From assembly GCA_000497125.2 (NCBI GenBank), contig CM035318.1, positions 1,174,001 through 1,238,000 of the forward strand: 64,000 nucleotides of DNA, written 5' to 3'. The notes below the pieces were generated by a model. It was not told where the DNA came from. It made no database searches and saw nothing but the letters and a program-made list of their open reading frames with translations. Position 1 is the stretch's first letter, and the number at the start of each line of letters is the position of its first letter. This DNA comes from Spironucleus salmonicida. Lineage: Eukaryota > Fornicata > Diplomonadida > Hexamitidae. Below are positions 23,469-37,034 of this stretch, piece by piece. The translations under genes were made by a program, and so were the position numbers.

Positions 23469-26400
23469 ATGAGATTTATAAAATTTCCCTTCCAACAAAA
23501 TTTAATGCTTTCAACATCGTTTGTTTTTAAGCGGATATCTTATGCAGAGACATAAGAGTAAATAACTAAAGTCGCATGGAATAGAACCGATGGATGGCTT
23601 GCTTTTGGTGGAGATATGGGATTACTTAGAATTATTATGCTAGAATTTTAGGATTAACATGACTTCAATCTATAGGGTGTAGCAGCCAGACCTTCTAGAG
23701 TATCTATTGATAGGAGATTAACTATACACGAAGGATCAGCAATAACGACAATTACTTGGAATGAAACTAAGGAACAAGTTACTACAGGCGATAATCGTGG
23801 ATCTGTAGTAGTATGTGGTTATTAATCTTCAAAATGGTCATCAGAATTTGTGAATGAATCAGTGTAATCTCCAGTTGTAACTGCAGTTTGGGCTTCCGAT
23901 TCATCTAAAGTATTAATTTTTTATCAATCCGGATAAATTCTTTTAGGTGCATCAACTGGTCATAAAATTTTATCTATGTAAGTTCGCTAACAGGAATAAG
24001 CGAAATTTGCTTTTGTTACAGATTCCAGAGTAGATATTTTTATGACTGGTTGGGAAACTAAAATCATAGCTTACAATTTTGATAGTACCGAAAAATATAG
24101 AATTTAATTAGGTGCTGGAGATAAATTTGTGGCAGCTAGTTTGCTAGAGTTTAAAGAAAATAAAGAAGATCCTAAAATTGTAGCAATTACTATGCAAGGT
24201 GAATTAATCATTTACAATGCTGTTTCAGGAGTTAGATTAATTTCTGCTCAGATCTCAATAATTCCTACTGATGTCTAGGTTTCTCCGAACGCACAGTATA
24301 TAGCAGTATCTGGTCAAGCATTAGAGCCTCATGGCGATTTATAAGGTTCGTCAGGCCCAGTTTAGTCTAATGCTGACTAATTAGCGGTAGTCAAACTATA
24401 TAGAACAAAAGATCTCGAGCATATCGCAACAATCAGAATTTAAGCCAAAATAGCAACCTGTATTTCCTGGGACGCCAGTTCTCTACGACTTGCCATAGGC
24501 ACTGATGGAGCCTTATATCTTGCATGCTTGCGACTAAGCTATCGTCATTTTATGCTATAAGACGGAACTGTAGTTTATTCTTCTGGTTCTTCTATAATCA
24601 AAACCTCAAACTAGATCGTTTCCGCCTAAAACACGTTTTAAAAGGACGAATGCATCACATTTTGGAAAAATCCTTCCACAAATTTTCATCAACGATACCC
24701 TCAATAATTCATCGACTAATGCGCCTGCGGGCCCTATTTAGCGATGCTCTGCGGCAGATCCGTTCTAAAATAGGACGGTAGCTACCGCCAGTTATCAAAC
24801 ATGACTTTGCACTCATCGGTAGGTGCTCCGACGCTGTCTTTAGACCTCAATTACACGCCATTTTTCATGGCAGGGTGCGAGAACTATCTCGTCACGGCCT
24901 CTCCCTCTCGAATTTCTATCTACGACATTCGCTTTTTGACCGGCGAAATCAAGTCCGAAAACGCTCAAATTGAGACCAAATTGGACCAAGGCCAAAACTA
25001 CACCGGAATCATCGAATGGCATGCGGATTCGAGCCCATTTGCGGCCGACAGAGAGCTCCACGTGGCAAAATTGAGCGTCAGCGCCGGAGTTACAGCTGTA
25101 TCAATCTCCAATAATGCGCTATTTGTAGCCAGGTAAAATGCGACGATTTAGCGGTTTAATTTGCCGAGTCTTCAAAGTAACGTAAATATTCACACTGGGA
25201 CCGTTTTGCGTGTAATTCGGTGCAATTGCAACGGAACGGCTGTCGCTGGCGTCAACGACGACGGTTTTCTGTCTGTCTAGTATACGAGCGATTTTATTAC
25301 GGGCGAAATCAAAGAAAACCGAGAGGTTAAGGACGCCAAAAAGAGCATTAAGATGATCGAGCGAGTTGAAGAGGAGGAAAAAGGAGACGATTTGAGCAAA
25401 ATGCTCGGATTCGATGGCGCAGCTCCAAAATCGACATACAAAGAATCATCCAAAAATGACAAGCCAGTCGATTTCAAACTACCCCAATGGGACACTCAGC
25501 TGACTGATATTTGGGGTATTTGCTGGAATAACGAAGATGCGAATATGCTTGCAATCAGCTCTAAACACAAGATATTTGTGCTCTAGGTTAATAAGAAGGT
25601 TAGGGAAGAGCCGATTACGAGTTCTGCTCATATTTTGGCGTTTTAGGGCTTGATAATTCATGGGGTGTATTTGGACGAGGCTGTTATGTACGGAGCTCCT
25701 ATGAAAGGCAGTTACAAGTAATTTGAGACGTAGTAGCTTAGAGATTTAAAAGAGCAACTGTACGGGAAAGTTGAAGAATAAGACGAGATTTAGCCAGTAA
25801 CGAACTTAATTAAGCTTTTTGGTCATGATTTGACTGATTATAATGTGAATAAGTAAACGCCTAATGTCACAGCAGGATTTGCATTTTTACAGCAATAAGT
25901 TTTTACACACCCTCATCTATATAAAATTGTAGCGGAGGCAGCTTTGCGAGATTTACAACTTGACATTGCGTCTTAATGCTTCGTTAGAGCATCAGATTAT
26001 ATTTCATATCATTTTACTGAGTATATTCGTAGAATTGGGTCGGATGAACTTAGAAAAGCTGAGGTTGCAGTATTTTTATCAGATTTCAAATTGGCTGAGC
26101 ATATTTTAACGAAATAACTAGGAAGAGTTGATTTATCGCTTAAAAATGATGAAGAGTTAGGTATGTGGATGAAGGTTCTGCAATAGCATAAAGACGCACA
26201 ATACAATGTATCGCATGCTGCTTTAATAACGGATGAACTCGCTAACTAAGCTCACCGTTAGGTTGGCCAGTATTATATGAGGATCAGACGTTATGCTGAT
26301 GCTGTTTCATTCTTATCTAAATCAGATGATATCTCACTCTTAGCGGAAGCTTTATATCGTGCAGAATAATTTGATGAATTAAGAACCCTTGCAACTTCAC

Positions 26401-27599
26401 TTCAACCTGACACTAATACTGAGGCTATTTTAGCAGTTTCAAAGATTTTGTCAAGAATTGGCGATGTCGAAGGCGCAAGTGTAGCTCTTTTGAGACTTAA
26501 TAGACCAGAGGAGGCTATTAAAACTTGTATTACGTTAAAACGGTTTGACAAAGCGATTTTAATTGCGTAAGAATTTGAAATGCTCGAAACAGTTGACAAA
26601 CACTTATCTGAATATCTCAGATAGCTTCTTTCTGCTGGAGACGATAAAGCCGCTCTCGACCTATTACGAAAAACAAACTAGGGTGAAATTGCTGCTTGTA
26701 TCATAATTTCGGCTGCAATGGAAAATCTTAAGTAAGCTATTGATGCCAGAACTTTCCCACTCAATCCGTCAGTTTTCAACAGAGTACGACGCTTAATAGT
26801 GCTTGCTGGTAAAGAAGCAACCACAGTATAGCGCTCAAACATCAACAGAGACCTGAGAAATAACCAAAACAACGATAATGCTCTTTTGACTCAAAATCAA
26901 ACGAATCAAACGATGAACTAGCTCTTACACGACGATGTGGTCAAAGACACCACACAGCAGCAATCAACCTCGTCTACACTTCTAGACGATCCATTGTTCG
27001 CAAAATTCGGAAATCACTCAAAATCTACTAACTAGATCTGGCGCTTAGTCAAACAGACCAGGTACATTGTTTTGGCCTCCTATATGCTCTACGTGAACAA
27101 GCCCCAATAAGCGCTTTTCCCTGCTATCGAGGCCGCCGGGTTCTACTACAAATTGCTCCAAAACTCAGCAAATCTTGACGAAGAATTCTGCTACTTTGCA
27201 AAAATTGCCCTTCCAATTGCTGTCTTCGCGGCGCTCCAAATCGAAGATTTCGACCTCGCCAGCCAACTCATGGAGGTCCTTGAGGCCGATGATGAAATTC
27301 CGTCGATCGAACGGGACCAGCTTGAGCAGTTAGCTGTAGATGTCTTTAGCAAGTTTCCGCCGAATATGTAATAGAATATACCAAAAGAAGCCATTTTGTA
27401 GTGTGAAAAATGCAAAAATCCGATGCAGAGATATTCTACCGTTTGTGTGTGCGGCTACCAGGCGAACCTGTGCAGCAGGACCGGAATGGTCATCAAGCAG
27501 GGGCACAAGATCCAGAAATGCGGGATGTGCAGCACGATGAGCACGATCGGTAAGAGTACTTTGCAAGTGTGCCCGATGTGCCACGAGCAGTTCGAGTGA
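23469..27599 (+). CDS. IFT121: IFT121 / WDR35, intraflagellar transport complex A subunit
   Basis: 1376 residues. The start (KVAWNRTDGWLAFGGDMGLL) and the repeated WD-type segments (AITTITWNETKEQVTTGDN, AVWASDSSKVLIFYQSGQIL) match the N-terminal beta-propellers of WDR35. A helical TPR-like region follows from about residue 800 (QYYMRIRRYADAVSFL). A C-terminal zinc module of CxxC pairs from about residue 1312 ends in CPMCHEQFE, typical for IFT121. It would act in retrograde flagellar transport and ciliary entry of membrane proteins. At 1376 residues it exceeds the usual ~1200, with a charged insert around residues 620-660. Base composition switches from AT-rich to GC-rich and back within the ORF. 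Confidence 0.92.
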
Positions 27600-27866
27600 G
27601 TGCGGAGCAGATTTTTGAGTTTTTGAGTAAAAATTAAAAATGGAGTGAGAAATCGAATTTGAAATTTAATTAATTTAGGAAATCGATAGATGTCTAAATT
27701 GCAATTAGATGGATAATTTGAAGATTCGAAATTGGATAGATCATATAACTAGATATTGCGGTTCACTCAGCGGTGACCAATTTTGTGATTTTTGCGCTAT
27801 CAATCCGATTTACACGATGTTATCAGTATTTCTCCCAAAAAGCTTCCTAAACAAATAATTTAAACC

Positions 27867-30800
27867 TCACTTCACGCGCCCTCTCACCTCCACGACCTAG
27901 ACATCCTCAACGACCTAGTCGTCGATTTGCGTGATAGTCTTCAGCTTTATCACCGATTCCGAGATGCATTTATGCCTAACCACCACACAGACGCTCTAAA
28001 AGGGCTAAATCAGAATTTCTGAGTTCTGAATGTCGATATCCTCCTTCTGGAACTGTAAGAACACTTTCACAGCTTCCTGCTGCAAATTCTTCAGAATGAC
28101 GTGATTTTCCTGGCATCTGCTGTTTATGCTCTACGGCATTATTTTCAGAACGCCAATCAGTGCACCGCTGACTTTTCCTAGACCTATTTTCGGTAAAATT
28201 CGTGCCCCGGTAGCCATCTTTTTGGCAGCCAATAGATAGCTGTTTCGGGAGCCTCTTTGGCTGACCAGCGTTGCTTATCCAAACGTATACTACGACTCCT
28301 CGTCCTCACTATCCTCGTCCGTTCCTAGTGATGTTCTGGGTGAAATTGCGCTTAATTGCATATGTTTATTTGGCGCCTTGTTTTTGTGCTTTTTATCGTT
28401 TTTCATGGGCTTATCAATCATGTAATCGAATTCTGGTTGTTATTCAATTTAATTTTAAATTTCCATTTCTTCAATAATTTTTTCTCTTTCTTATTATTGA
28501 ATTTTCTCCATTTCGAGCTTTTTCTACTGCAAGATTCTCTCATTTTCACGTTTTAATTACTCTTTTTTAGCTTAAATAATATCACTGATTTCACTTATTA
28601 AATGCTCAGAAATCTTCTATTTATTCTGAATGTTATTGTTATTTTTGAGTAAATTTGTACGTGTATTAGTTATCTCACGCCATTTTTATTTAGTTTTTTC
28701 TAGATTTTTCCAATATTCTGGGTCTGAGTTTGAAGCAAAATGATAAATTTAAAGGAAATATTCCGGATTTTGAATATTTGAAAACATATAAGTTGGGTCG
28801 AAATATGGTAAAAATTAACTGTACAGAGTAACCTATTAACTAGCTTAATTTTAATTATTTAGTGTCAGTTTTGATAATATAACACGTACTTCATTTAGCT
28901 ACTCTAGAAGTGAAGACTTAATACCAGGCTAAAATCCTAGGCCACAAATTTTTGAAAAATCAAAATTTGTAGATATTCTAGAGAAATAGCTATGAACTAA
29001 GAGACTAAAATTTGTTACATTCGCAAATTCTAACATATTCGCAAAATAAGTTAGCTAATTTATTTCTTTATTATCTACAACTATCCAAGGAACATCATTA
29101 TCTATCGTGCAAAATGCCTAATCAGAGAAGTCAAAAGATTATGTCCCTTTAAAATATTTTTAATCTGGTGATTGTGGTATTATAATGTAACGTTTATGCA
29201 TAATTTACTGGGCTGGGGATGGAATTTATGAATTAGGAATCGCCGATTATATAAACTACTCTAAAATATCTGACTCATAAGAATAATCTAACGCACGTTT
29301 TCCTAAAAGAACATGCTCAGTAGATCCTGACATAAACAAAATAAACTTTTTAAAACTATTTTATATTGTATCAATTTCAATTTATTCCAATTCATTTAAG
29401 ATTTGAGTCAACGGTCTTAGTTACGGAGTTTTTTCCAAAACAGGTTCAGGTGATTTAGGTTCATCTTTTTTGGACGGCTTTGTTGGCTTTTTAGATTTCT
29501 TATCATCTGGAGTAGGAGAGCGTGCAGCCTGCTCTTATTATAATATTTTTTCCTTTGCCTAGTTTATCGCCTCCAATTCTCGCTTCTTAATTAAGTTAAC
29601 TAGTTCACCTGTTATATCAGTTTATATAGTTTCGGTTAATAGTGGTGGAAATACAGGGTGACAATTATCTTGGGCAAAAATAATATCTTATTAATAATTT
29701 TGTTAATCTATAATAGCAGGATCTTTAGATCTCTGTTTAATAGCCGACGATGATATTGGTCTTGATTTTGGAGTATTAGAACGTGATGTTCCTGATTTAA
29801 GGTTAAATGTACTCTCATATGATGAACCTAATCTGAGATGGAATGTATTACCTACCCAGTCTATTGATGAAACTGATGGATATAATGGTGAGTCTTATGG
29901 AGCATCTGATGTTCCTAAAACAAAACGATAGATACCCGTAAGATGTGATTAGTAAGTATTTGATATTGGTAAAAACATTTCATGATGAATTCTGTTAAAA
30001 TTCAACTAAGCTTTTTGAAGTACTTTGAATAAAGAGGTAGAATTATGAACTAAATCTGTATATTCAGTTTAGCATAATTTTACTATATCGAATAATAAAT
30101 TAATTGGTTCTAAATTTTCATATTTATTGTTAAGCTCTGGATTTTTCATTATTGGTGCCTATTTTTCAAAAGAAATTCTAGTCGTTAAATCTACATTATT
30201 TAAAAATTTTGTTCTTCGCTTTAATATACTATGCCAAAAATGAAATCCTTATCCACCATAAAGAATTAATGGTGATTGGAAGATTTTAGATTCTTCTTTT
30301 GCATCATCTTGCACTCCTAACACGGATACATCACCAGAAGCTTTTGGTTTCTTAGATGCTTTGGTATCTACTGGTATGCCAGCAGTTTGTATCTCATTTA
30401 ACGTTTTATAGAAATTTCCTCCACATGTTGATACAGATAACAGTATAAAGAACGAAGCATCTTACTTTAAAGCATATGTTACTCCATCAATTTGAATAAA
30501 TACGTCGCCAGCAAAACTAACGGAAATTACAGTTTTACTTATATTAAACATAAATACTATACGTTCTAAAACAGGCAGTTCTATGATTGTGCATTTAGTA
30601 TCTAATTTCAAAAATGAATCTTTAATAGAATCTTCTTTAAATATAACTTAGCTAATAGATAATAAGTAAGGGATTTAAAATGTTTATATTACCTTCATTT
30701 CACCATCTTAGTCTAGTAGACTTCTCCTTATTGATTACAAAAACCCAAACTATTCAAATATCATTCCTGTGATCTAATCTAAATAGCTAGTTCTAGATTG

Positions 30801-33776
30801 AGATTTGCTAAATACTAATTTAGGGTGTAAAACAGCATTTTCAATCAACTCCTCTTCAAAAACATCACTAATTGCAAATAACTGTTAACCATCCTGTAAA
30901 CAAATAAATTAGCCGTCATTTTTAAAAATACATTTAATATATTTTGGTTGGTTATTAACCATTTTGCAGATAATAGGAATGTTTGAATTAAAGCTATCAA
31001 ATACTTTAAACAATTCCATATCATCTAACAAACTAAATTTTTAGCTAATACCATTTTTTTCAAACACCATTGATTCGTTAAAACATCTAAGGTTACTTTC
31101 ATCTTATAGTTCTCCGTGTAATTTACCTACTGTTGGAACTTCACTAGTAAATGTAACGCTTTCATTTTCTATTAAAACTTATCTTTATAATTATGCAGCT
31201 GAAAATGTAAACTTATCTGTAAACTACTATGGCCCAGAATAATTAACAATTGACTATTACAAAGAATTCCATTTTCTTACTAATTATATTTTATTATTAA
31301 TTGGAAAACTATTAATAATAGATCTATCACCCACTGGAATTGAAAAATTTTAATAATTTCTATACGGGCAAAAAAGTTTTTAATTAGCAATCTTTTCAAT
31401 AGTTAGTTATCTAGCATTTTATATTTTAAGCTGTCCTTACTGTAACTGTAAAATAAAATCAAAAGTTACATGCTTTTAAGTTTACTTAGTTAAAAAATTC
31501 GTATTAGATGATTTTTTTATGAAGAATAAAGGAGAATATTGTAATTCTATTGATTCTAAGCATTTTTCAATAGCATAAAATGCTTTTTCATCACCGATAT
31601 TTAAGGCTAAAAATAAGGCCTATACTACCAATGGATATGCTTAGTCAAATAATTCTATTTAAATTTTTGGAGTAATCTATTCTCCAGCTTTGGGTTTTTT
31701 ATCTTTTGATGGAGGTGGTTACATATCTATTTGTGAAATATTTTTGAATGATATCGACGAAATTAATCCAAACAACTAATAAATAGAACTATCCTCTTAT
31801 TTAAACTATTCATTAATATTTTAGAAAACCTAGATCTTTTATACTTCTTAGACAACTTCATTTTCATTAGTATCTCTTTCTACAGACGGTGCATCTTCGC
31901 AATCGATTGACAATTTTTCAACATTTTATGGTAACCCTTATTAAAGTAATGATAAAGACTAGCTATACCAACTATGTAATAGTAATTAAAGAAATACAAA
32001 AATTTAACCTTTATATGAACACAAAAATGGGCATCCAAATATTTTCCTTTAACCAGCATTTTTCTTATCTTTCTCATTCATTGGCTATAGAGCAACTATA
32101 AAATCTTGTTTAATTTCGTTGGTAATCAATTAATGTGAAAATCCTAATTCTTAAATAGTTTCTGATTTTTTCTTGGGATCTATCTGAACATCTTTTGATA
32201 CCAACAAAGAAACATCTTAAATAAGCTAAAAGAATTCATCAATATTGGGAGCTCCATTCACAAATTTTTCTCTGTTATATTCTATGTTTAAATCCTTAGC
32301 TATTTTTTCAACTTAATTTGAAATATAAAATTACATTTCCATATTATTTACATTGGTTTTAACTATACCTAAATCCTCATTTTATGGGAGTATAGGGTCT
32401 TAAACAAAGCATAAATTATTTCCCATAGCATCAAAATGTTGATGTAGACTACAAGGTATATCTTCAGATATTGATAATTAAGCATGAACAGGTAGTTCAT
32501 TATACTCTGAATTTTTTCTAGCTCCTAACTTTATTACAGAAATATCAGAGCTTATTTCATCCGAAATAGGATCTGTAAGATTAACATAATAATCACCAGA
32601 ATCTATATTTTATAAGTGCATTAATAAAGTTTTTCTAATTACACTTTCTGCTTCGATAAGACCTAGTTTCTCACCCCCACAATCCTTCATAAACATTCCT
32701 ATAAGTTCTGCAAAATCTGCTCTTCTAAGCATTACAGTGCGGGGCGTCTATCTATTAGGGTCTTTATTTGGAGTTTTTTAACTATCTAACTAATTAACTA
32801 ATTTATAATATTTAAGATATGCATCGAATGCCATTTTTGTATAATATCTAGCCTGAGTAGTAGTTAGTTTACAATAAATAGTGTGTTCAAATGTATCAAA
32901 AATTGAAAAATCTGTTATAGGCCTTGATAAAAATTAATGTGCTCTAATATTTGGTAGTGAATAATCTAATTATATTGTTTCTGAAATAGATAATTCTGAT
33001 GCAGGAAGGATAATACCCTATAGCGTTTCATCTGGTTATGATTAATGTTTTTCGGTAACAGTTTATACTGCATCAATAGCACATCCTAAAATAACAGAAA
33101 GAGAATTTTACTCAATGAATGGAATACTATCTATTAAAGCAGAATAACAGGAATTCATTTGGTTAAGTTGCATATCTACATCATACATTTTTTAAGTATA
33201 CTAATCATTAATAGTAACATAAAAATCCGGATAAACTTATGAAAAAAGAGATTTCCCTGATAAATTAATTACTGAGGAATCTTTTATATTTTTAAGATAT
33301 AACTAGCGTAACATAAAATCTTATACTAACTATTATGTTATTGTAATTAAAAGTGGACACACTAATTCTTACTCATTAATTTAATAAGAAATCGGCACTA
33401 CTTCAGTCTTTTTAGCAGGCTATTTTGCATTCGTAATAATAGGCTCCACATAGTCATGATATACGAATAATTAAAAATCATTTTTTAAAATCATCTCCGA
33501 TTTTTATGAAATATGATTAACCTTGACTTTATAGTGAGTTTAATCAGAATAATTGTATAAAATGACAACAATAGGATTTTCTGGTAAAGAAAGATTAATA
33601 GAGCCACATTACTAAAATGATGCAAGATATTGTGTGATATTGTCAAATTAAACATCATGAGGTTTTGATATTTGATTATAATCTATAAATAAAACATCAT
33701 TAAAGTAAGGTGTCTTCAAATCTTTAAGACAAAGATCGCTAAGTTCTGACTCAATGCTAAGAAAAAGATAGCGCAT
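27867..33776 (-). CDS. Giant protein, possibly SPAG17/PF6-like central-apparatus protein
   Basis: A single minus-strand frame of 1969 residues. Start at ATG 33774-33776; the next minus-strand gene upstream ends at 33832. Features in order: a long N-terminal alpha/beta region; basic linkers of PKKK type (about residues 600 and 1470); a strand-rich middle with FAGDVFIQIDGVTYALKQD; a Pro/Lys/Ser linker; a coiled coil near residues 1710-1780; an acidic stretch; and a C-terminal beta-rich domain. The segment EYWKNLEKTKQKWREITNTR before the coiled coil and the basic linkers recall SPAG17/PF6 of the C1a central-pair projection, but no diagnostic motif is certain. Most of it is AT-rich; the last 250 codons are GC-rich. 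Confidence 0.8.
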
Positions 33777-33831
33777 TTTAGAATTTATGTTTATCAAAAT
33801 AATATATAATATACTTTAGTTATCAATTTTT

Positions 33832-34392
33832 TCACTTATTCCACGCAGCAATCACATAGCCTAAATAGACAACAGCTATTACTTATATGATATACTTTTA
33901 GTACTTATTCAGAAATTTATTCTTTAAAATATGGATCTATCCAATTTTAGCATTCACTTCTTTTTCCAATATCTCATTTTCTTTTAAGAGTGCTATTTCT
34001 TCATTGTAAAGTTCTGTCTATCCTAAATCTGCCTCATTCAAAGACTTAAGAGGACTTTTTGAACCATATCGTTAGACTATTTACTCTAAACTAGCGGCTC
34101 CCGATCTTTACATTGAAATATCATCCTCGATTTACTCATTCTATTGTATTTAGAATTTATGACTTAATTCATTTAAAGCATTTTAAAATAAAATTTAATG
34201 TTATGAGACAGGTAAAAAGGGATGTATTTTTGTCATTGCCTAAATAATATTTTCTGTTGATTCTGAGGGATATTCTAACAATTGTTTAAGCTAATTTTAG
34301 TAATTTAAGAAAGGGTCTACAAACATAGCAAAATTTTCGTTTTACACAAAGAATTTGGGAGGGATTTCATTGAGTTACAAGAGAAATTCCAT
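33832..34392 (-). CDS. Tail-anchored coiled-coil protein, SNARE-like
   Basis: 186 residues. A helical cytoplasmic part includes a heptad-like segment from about residue 125 (ELYNEEIALLKENEILEKEV). It is followed by a single hydrophobic segment at the very C-terminus (YIIQVIAVVYLGYVIAAW) and two charged residues. A C-terminal single-pass anchor after a coiled coil is the layout of SNAREs and other tail-anchored proteins (Use1, Sec20 type). A SNARE zero-layer residue cannot be fixed by eye. Membrane tethering or fusion in the secretory pathway is a reasonable inference. Confidence 0.7.
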
Positions 34393-34553
34393 ATATTTTA
34401 ATATAATTTTAATTTATACATATAATAATAAAACTATGTAAAAATTAGAAGTACCTAAAATCTCATTTAAATTAATTCTACTTATGTAATATATAGTTAA
34501 CAAAATGAATCCATTTCATCTCAATCTTAAGTTTGTGTTTATCAAAACTACAA

Positions 34554-34964
34554 TCAATCATACCAAGCAGCAACTTCATCCTCGTACTTGTCATGTAGGT
34601 CTAGCATATCACGAATTTCGTCAACTTCACTTTTTGGTTTCGTCTTCCTCTCAAATTTCGGTTCAAAATATTCTTTTACAACTTCCTCATCCCTTACTAT
34701 GACCTTCGGTTTCTTAATTTGCTTGGCATACTCCTCTGCCCTAAACTTCTTTTCAGCTGCTTTCTGTTGGTCTATCTCTCTTTATGATGGCCTCGCCTGT
34801 GCTTTTGGTGCATTTTAGAGTGTCTTTTTTGCCTATTCCTTTACAGCCGCTGCATATTCTGTAGCTCTCTATTATTTCTCTGCAGCTTATTTAGTAGATT
34901 CTCGGTTGAGATCCGGTCCCAATCCACCTCGTCCAAATGGTATAATTGAGGGTTTCGGAGGCAT
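34554..34964 (-). CDS. Small charged Ala/Lys/Gln-rich protein
   Basis: 136 residues. The N-terminus MPPKPSIIPFGRGGLGPDLN is followed by a helix rich in Ala, Lys and Gln (residues 25-90) and a C-terminal acidic/basic part (DEIRDMLDLHDKYEDEV). No known family. It is GC-richer than its neighbours, and low aromatic content suggests an extended structural or coiled-coil protein, possibly cytoskeletal. Located 161 bases upstream (on the minus strand) of the tail-anchored gene. Confidence 0.7.
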
Positions 34965-35637
34965 TTTAGGGTCAAAGTGATATTATTTATATATACTTAA
35001 TAATGTTCATTATTCGATGAATATCATAAAACTGTTTGTTGAATATTACTTAGGTTATGAGTAGTAATTAGCAGTAAAATCTGATAACTATATGATATTT
35101 AATTTAATAGGATCTGTAGTAATTTATTTTGTTAAAAAATAAATTATATATATCAAGCTATGCTAAACAATATTGTATTTCGTATCAGATATATTGTTAT
35201 AGGTTGTTTAATAATTGTAAATAAGATAATAGTAACTGTGATTCCTATTACATATAATTTTCATACGTTTAACTTTATCATTGTGGTTGATATTTGCATA
35301 TAACTTATAAAATTTATATCTTTAAAAAACGTTAAATAATAATAAACACATGCATCAAATATTCTTTTAGGGTTGTCTTTTTTAATAGTAAAAAAATAAA
35401 CCAATTATCTAGGAGTAACTATTCCTAGTCTACTGTAATAATAAATAAGATTATATGAAGATATAAATTTTTGAATTTATAATATTGATTAATTGTAAAT
35501 ACATCAAATTAATTTATTAAAGAAAAATTTATACCAATAGCTAAAATTATATATCTCTAATTATAGATTACTCTTATTAATTAATAAATATTATTATAAA
35601 TAAGTTCGTGAAATAATTAATAATTATTATCATTGAT
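34965..35637. other. AT-rich intergenic stretch with one weak open frame
   Basis: About 670 bases, strongly A/T. The only candidate gene is the 104-codon frame at 35160-35474 (listed separately). No tRNA, repeat or motif beyond poly-A/T runs was seen. The TATAAT-like stretches near 34985 and 35630 lie next to the starts or ends of minus-strand genes. Confidence 0.4.
35160..35474 (+). CDS. Possible small membrane protein, weak
   Basis: 104-codon frame closed by TGA. The translation is very rich in Ile, Val, Leu and Asn with two hydrophobic stretches (residues 12-30 and 38-52). In DNA this AT-rich, a frame free of TGA for 100 codons has an appreciable chance of arising at random, and hydrophobic residues are over-represented by composition. 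Listed because it fills an otherwise empty 670-base gap. Confidence 0.25.
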
Positions 35638-36564
35638 TCAGCATTCATCGATATCTTAACTATCAGCAAATCCTGACGATTTTTATGATTCATCAGACTC
35701 AAATGTTTCCTCGGTTTCTTACTCTCTTAGTTCTTCTATAGACTCACTAATGTAGACTCTTTTCGTAATCTAATTGAAATATAATTCTTTTAAATTATAA
35801 TTGATGTCTTGCTATTAAATAGATGCTACTTATATACTAAACCCTTAAACTTATGTTAATCGCTCATAAACTATCTCTTAAACGCTTAAAATTCCTGCTA
35901 TGTATGAGGAAATAACATTTTTATTCTCAAATTTATATGTTTCACACATAGTACCAAATAAACTTAATTCATATGGGAAAAATTAAATAATACTAGCTAA
36001 AAGCTTATTAGCAACATCAATATAATTTTATTAGATATTTTCGATATCATCACTATTTAAATCTAGTTATATACTTAATGGTAAAAATATATCTGGTTCA
36101 TTAGTTACATATTTTGGAACAATTTCTACAAATATCAGTTAATTTTCTTCTAATCTCATGATTTATACGAGTTTTTTATTTTTACCAGTCTAAAAATTCT
36201 CAATATCGATTTCTAAAAATATTTGATAGTTTTCAAGGGCCTCTTAGTAATTTAACTTTGCTTATTTATATAAATCTATTTGTTAAAAACCAATATCAAG
36301 CTAAATAAGATATGGAATTATTTAATATTTACGTATATACTTCTTTATAATAGCTTTTTTAATTATATCTTATGCTTTTTAATATTAGTTTGACTATGAA
36401 TGTGGTGAAACAACCATATTGATATCTTCATTTAACAATATTGCTTTAAATGGACAATCAGAACATAAACATCTATATAAATTTACTTATTTGTTATATG
36501 GTTCAATAAAATGAGGTTAAGTAAGCGAAATAGTTAATTTAATATATGAATTTGTGGGTTGCAT
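35638..36564 (-). CDS. Unknown protein with CxCxxC cluster, 308 residues
   Basis: Minus-strand frame from ATG 36564 to TGA 35638. Near residue 32 is CLCSDCPFK, a possible small metal site. The rest is helical and Gln/Ile-rich, ending in a Glu/Asp/Ser-rich tail (residues 270-308) likely to be disordered. No family recognised. Many TAA/TAG codons. The acidic C-terminal tail ends in DIDEC. Confidence 0.65.
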
Positions 36565-36605
36565 TTTAGAACCGGAATTAAAGAATTATAACTAGAAAGA
36601 ATACG

Positions 36606-36974
36606 TCACTAAGTCATTAGAGCATTAAATACATCGTCAACCTCAATGCCTAATTTTTCCATAGTTTCATTGATGAGTGGTATTATCTTATCCTTCAGCA
36701 ATTATTGAGGAACTACTAATCCTGAGCATACAACAAAATCTTATCCTTTGACAGTAACAATATCACCAAATTCATCATCTTCGCCTAAATCTAAGTCATT
36801 TCCATCATCGTTCCCGTCTGAATCATCATTAACTAATGCTTCAGGAGGTTCTGTACGTGATTAGTGGGTTCCATCTAAAATAGCTTAAGCCCATGCTGAT
36901 AAAATGTCTTTGTCTATAAGTTTAGCAGCAGGTTATGTTTTAATAATTTCTTTCATCATCTCGTTTACAGACAT
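36606..36974 (-). CDS. Small acidic protein, unknown
   Basis: 122 residues. The N-terminal helix MSVNEMMKEIIKTQPAAKLI is followed by a strongly acidic stretch (residues 45-72, mostly Asp and Glu) and a C-terminal helix-rich part ending VFNALMTQ. There is no motif to name it. It is moderately GC-rich and ends 41 bases before the start of the 308-residue gene. The same-strand neighbour, prefoldin 3, lies just upstream, which could mean shared promoter strength but not shared function. Confidence 0.7.
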
Positions 36975-37034
36975 TATAAATTTGGAGTGGATTTATATTT
37001 GAATAAACCTAATATATTAAAGTGATTAAATTTA

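Noticed and set aside
27330-28556. Standard-code ORFs such as 27330-27584 minus, 28271-28477 and 28356-28556 plus
   Set aside because: Shadows of IFT121 and of the giant minus-strand gene, whose frame is continuous through them once TAA/TAG are Gln.
27867-28787. Treating the 306-codon minus-strand frame from ATG 28787 as a separate gene
   Set aside because: The same frame runs without a stop upstream to ATG 33776, so the shorter reading is only the C-terminal part of the 1969-residue protein.
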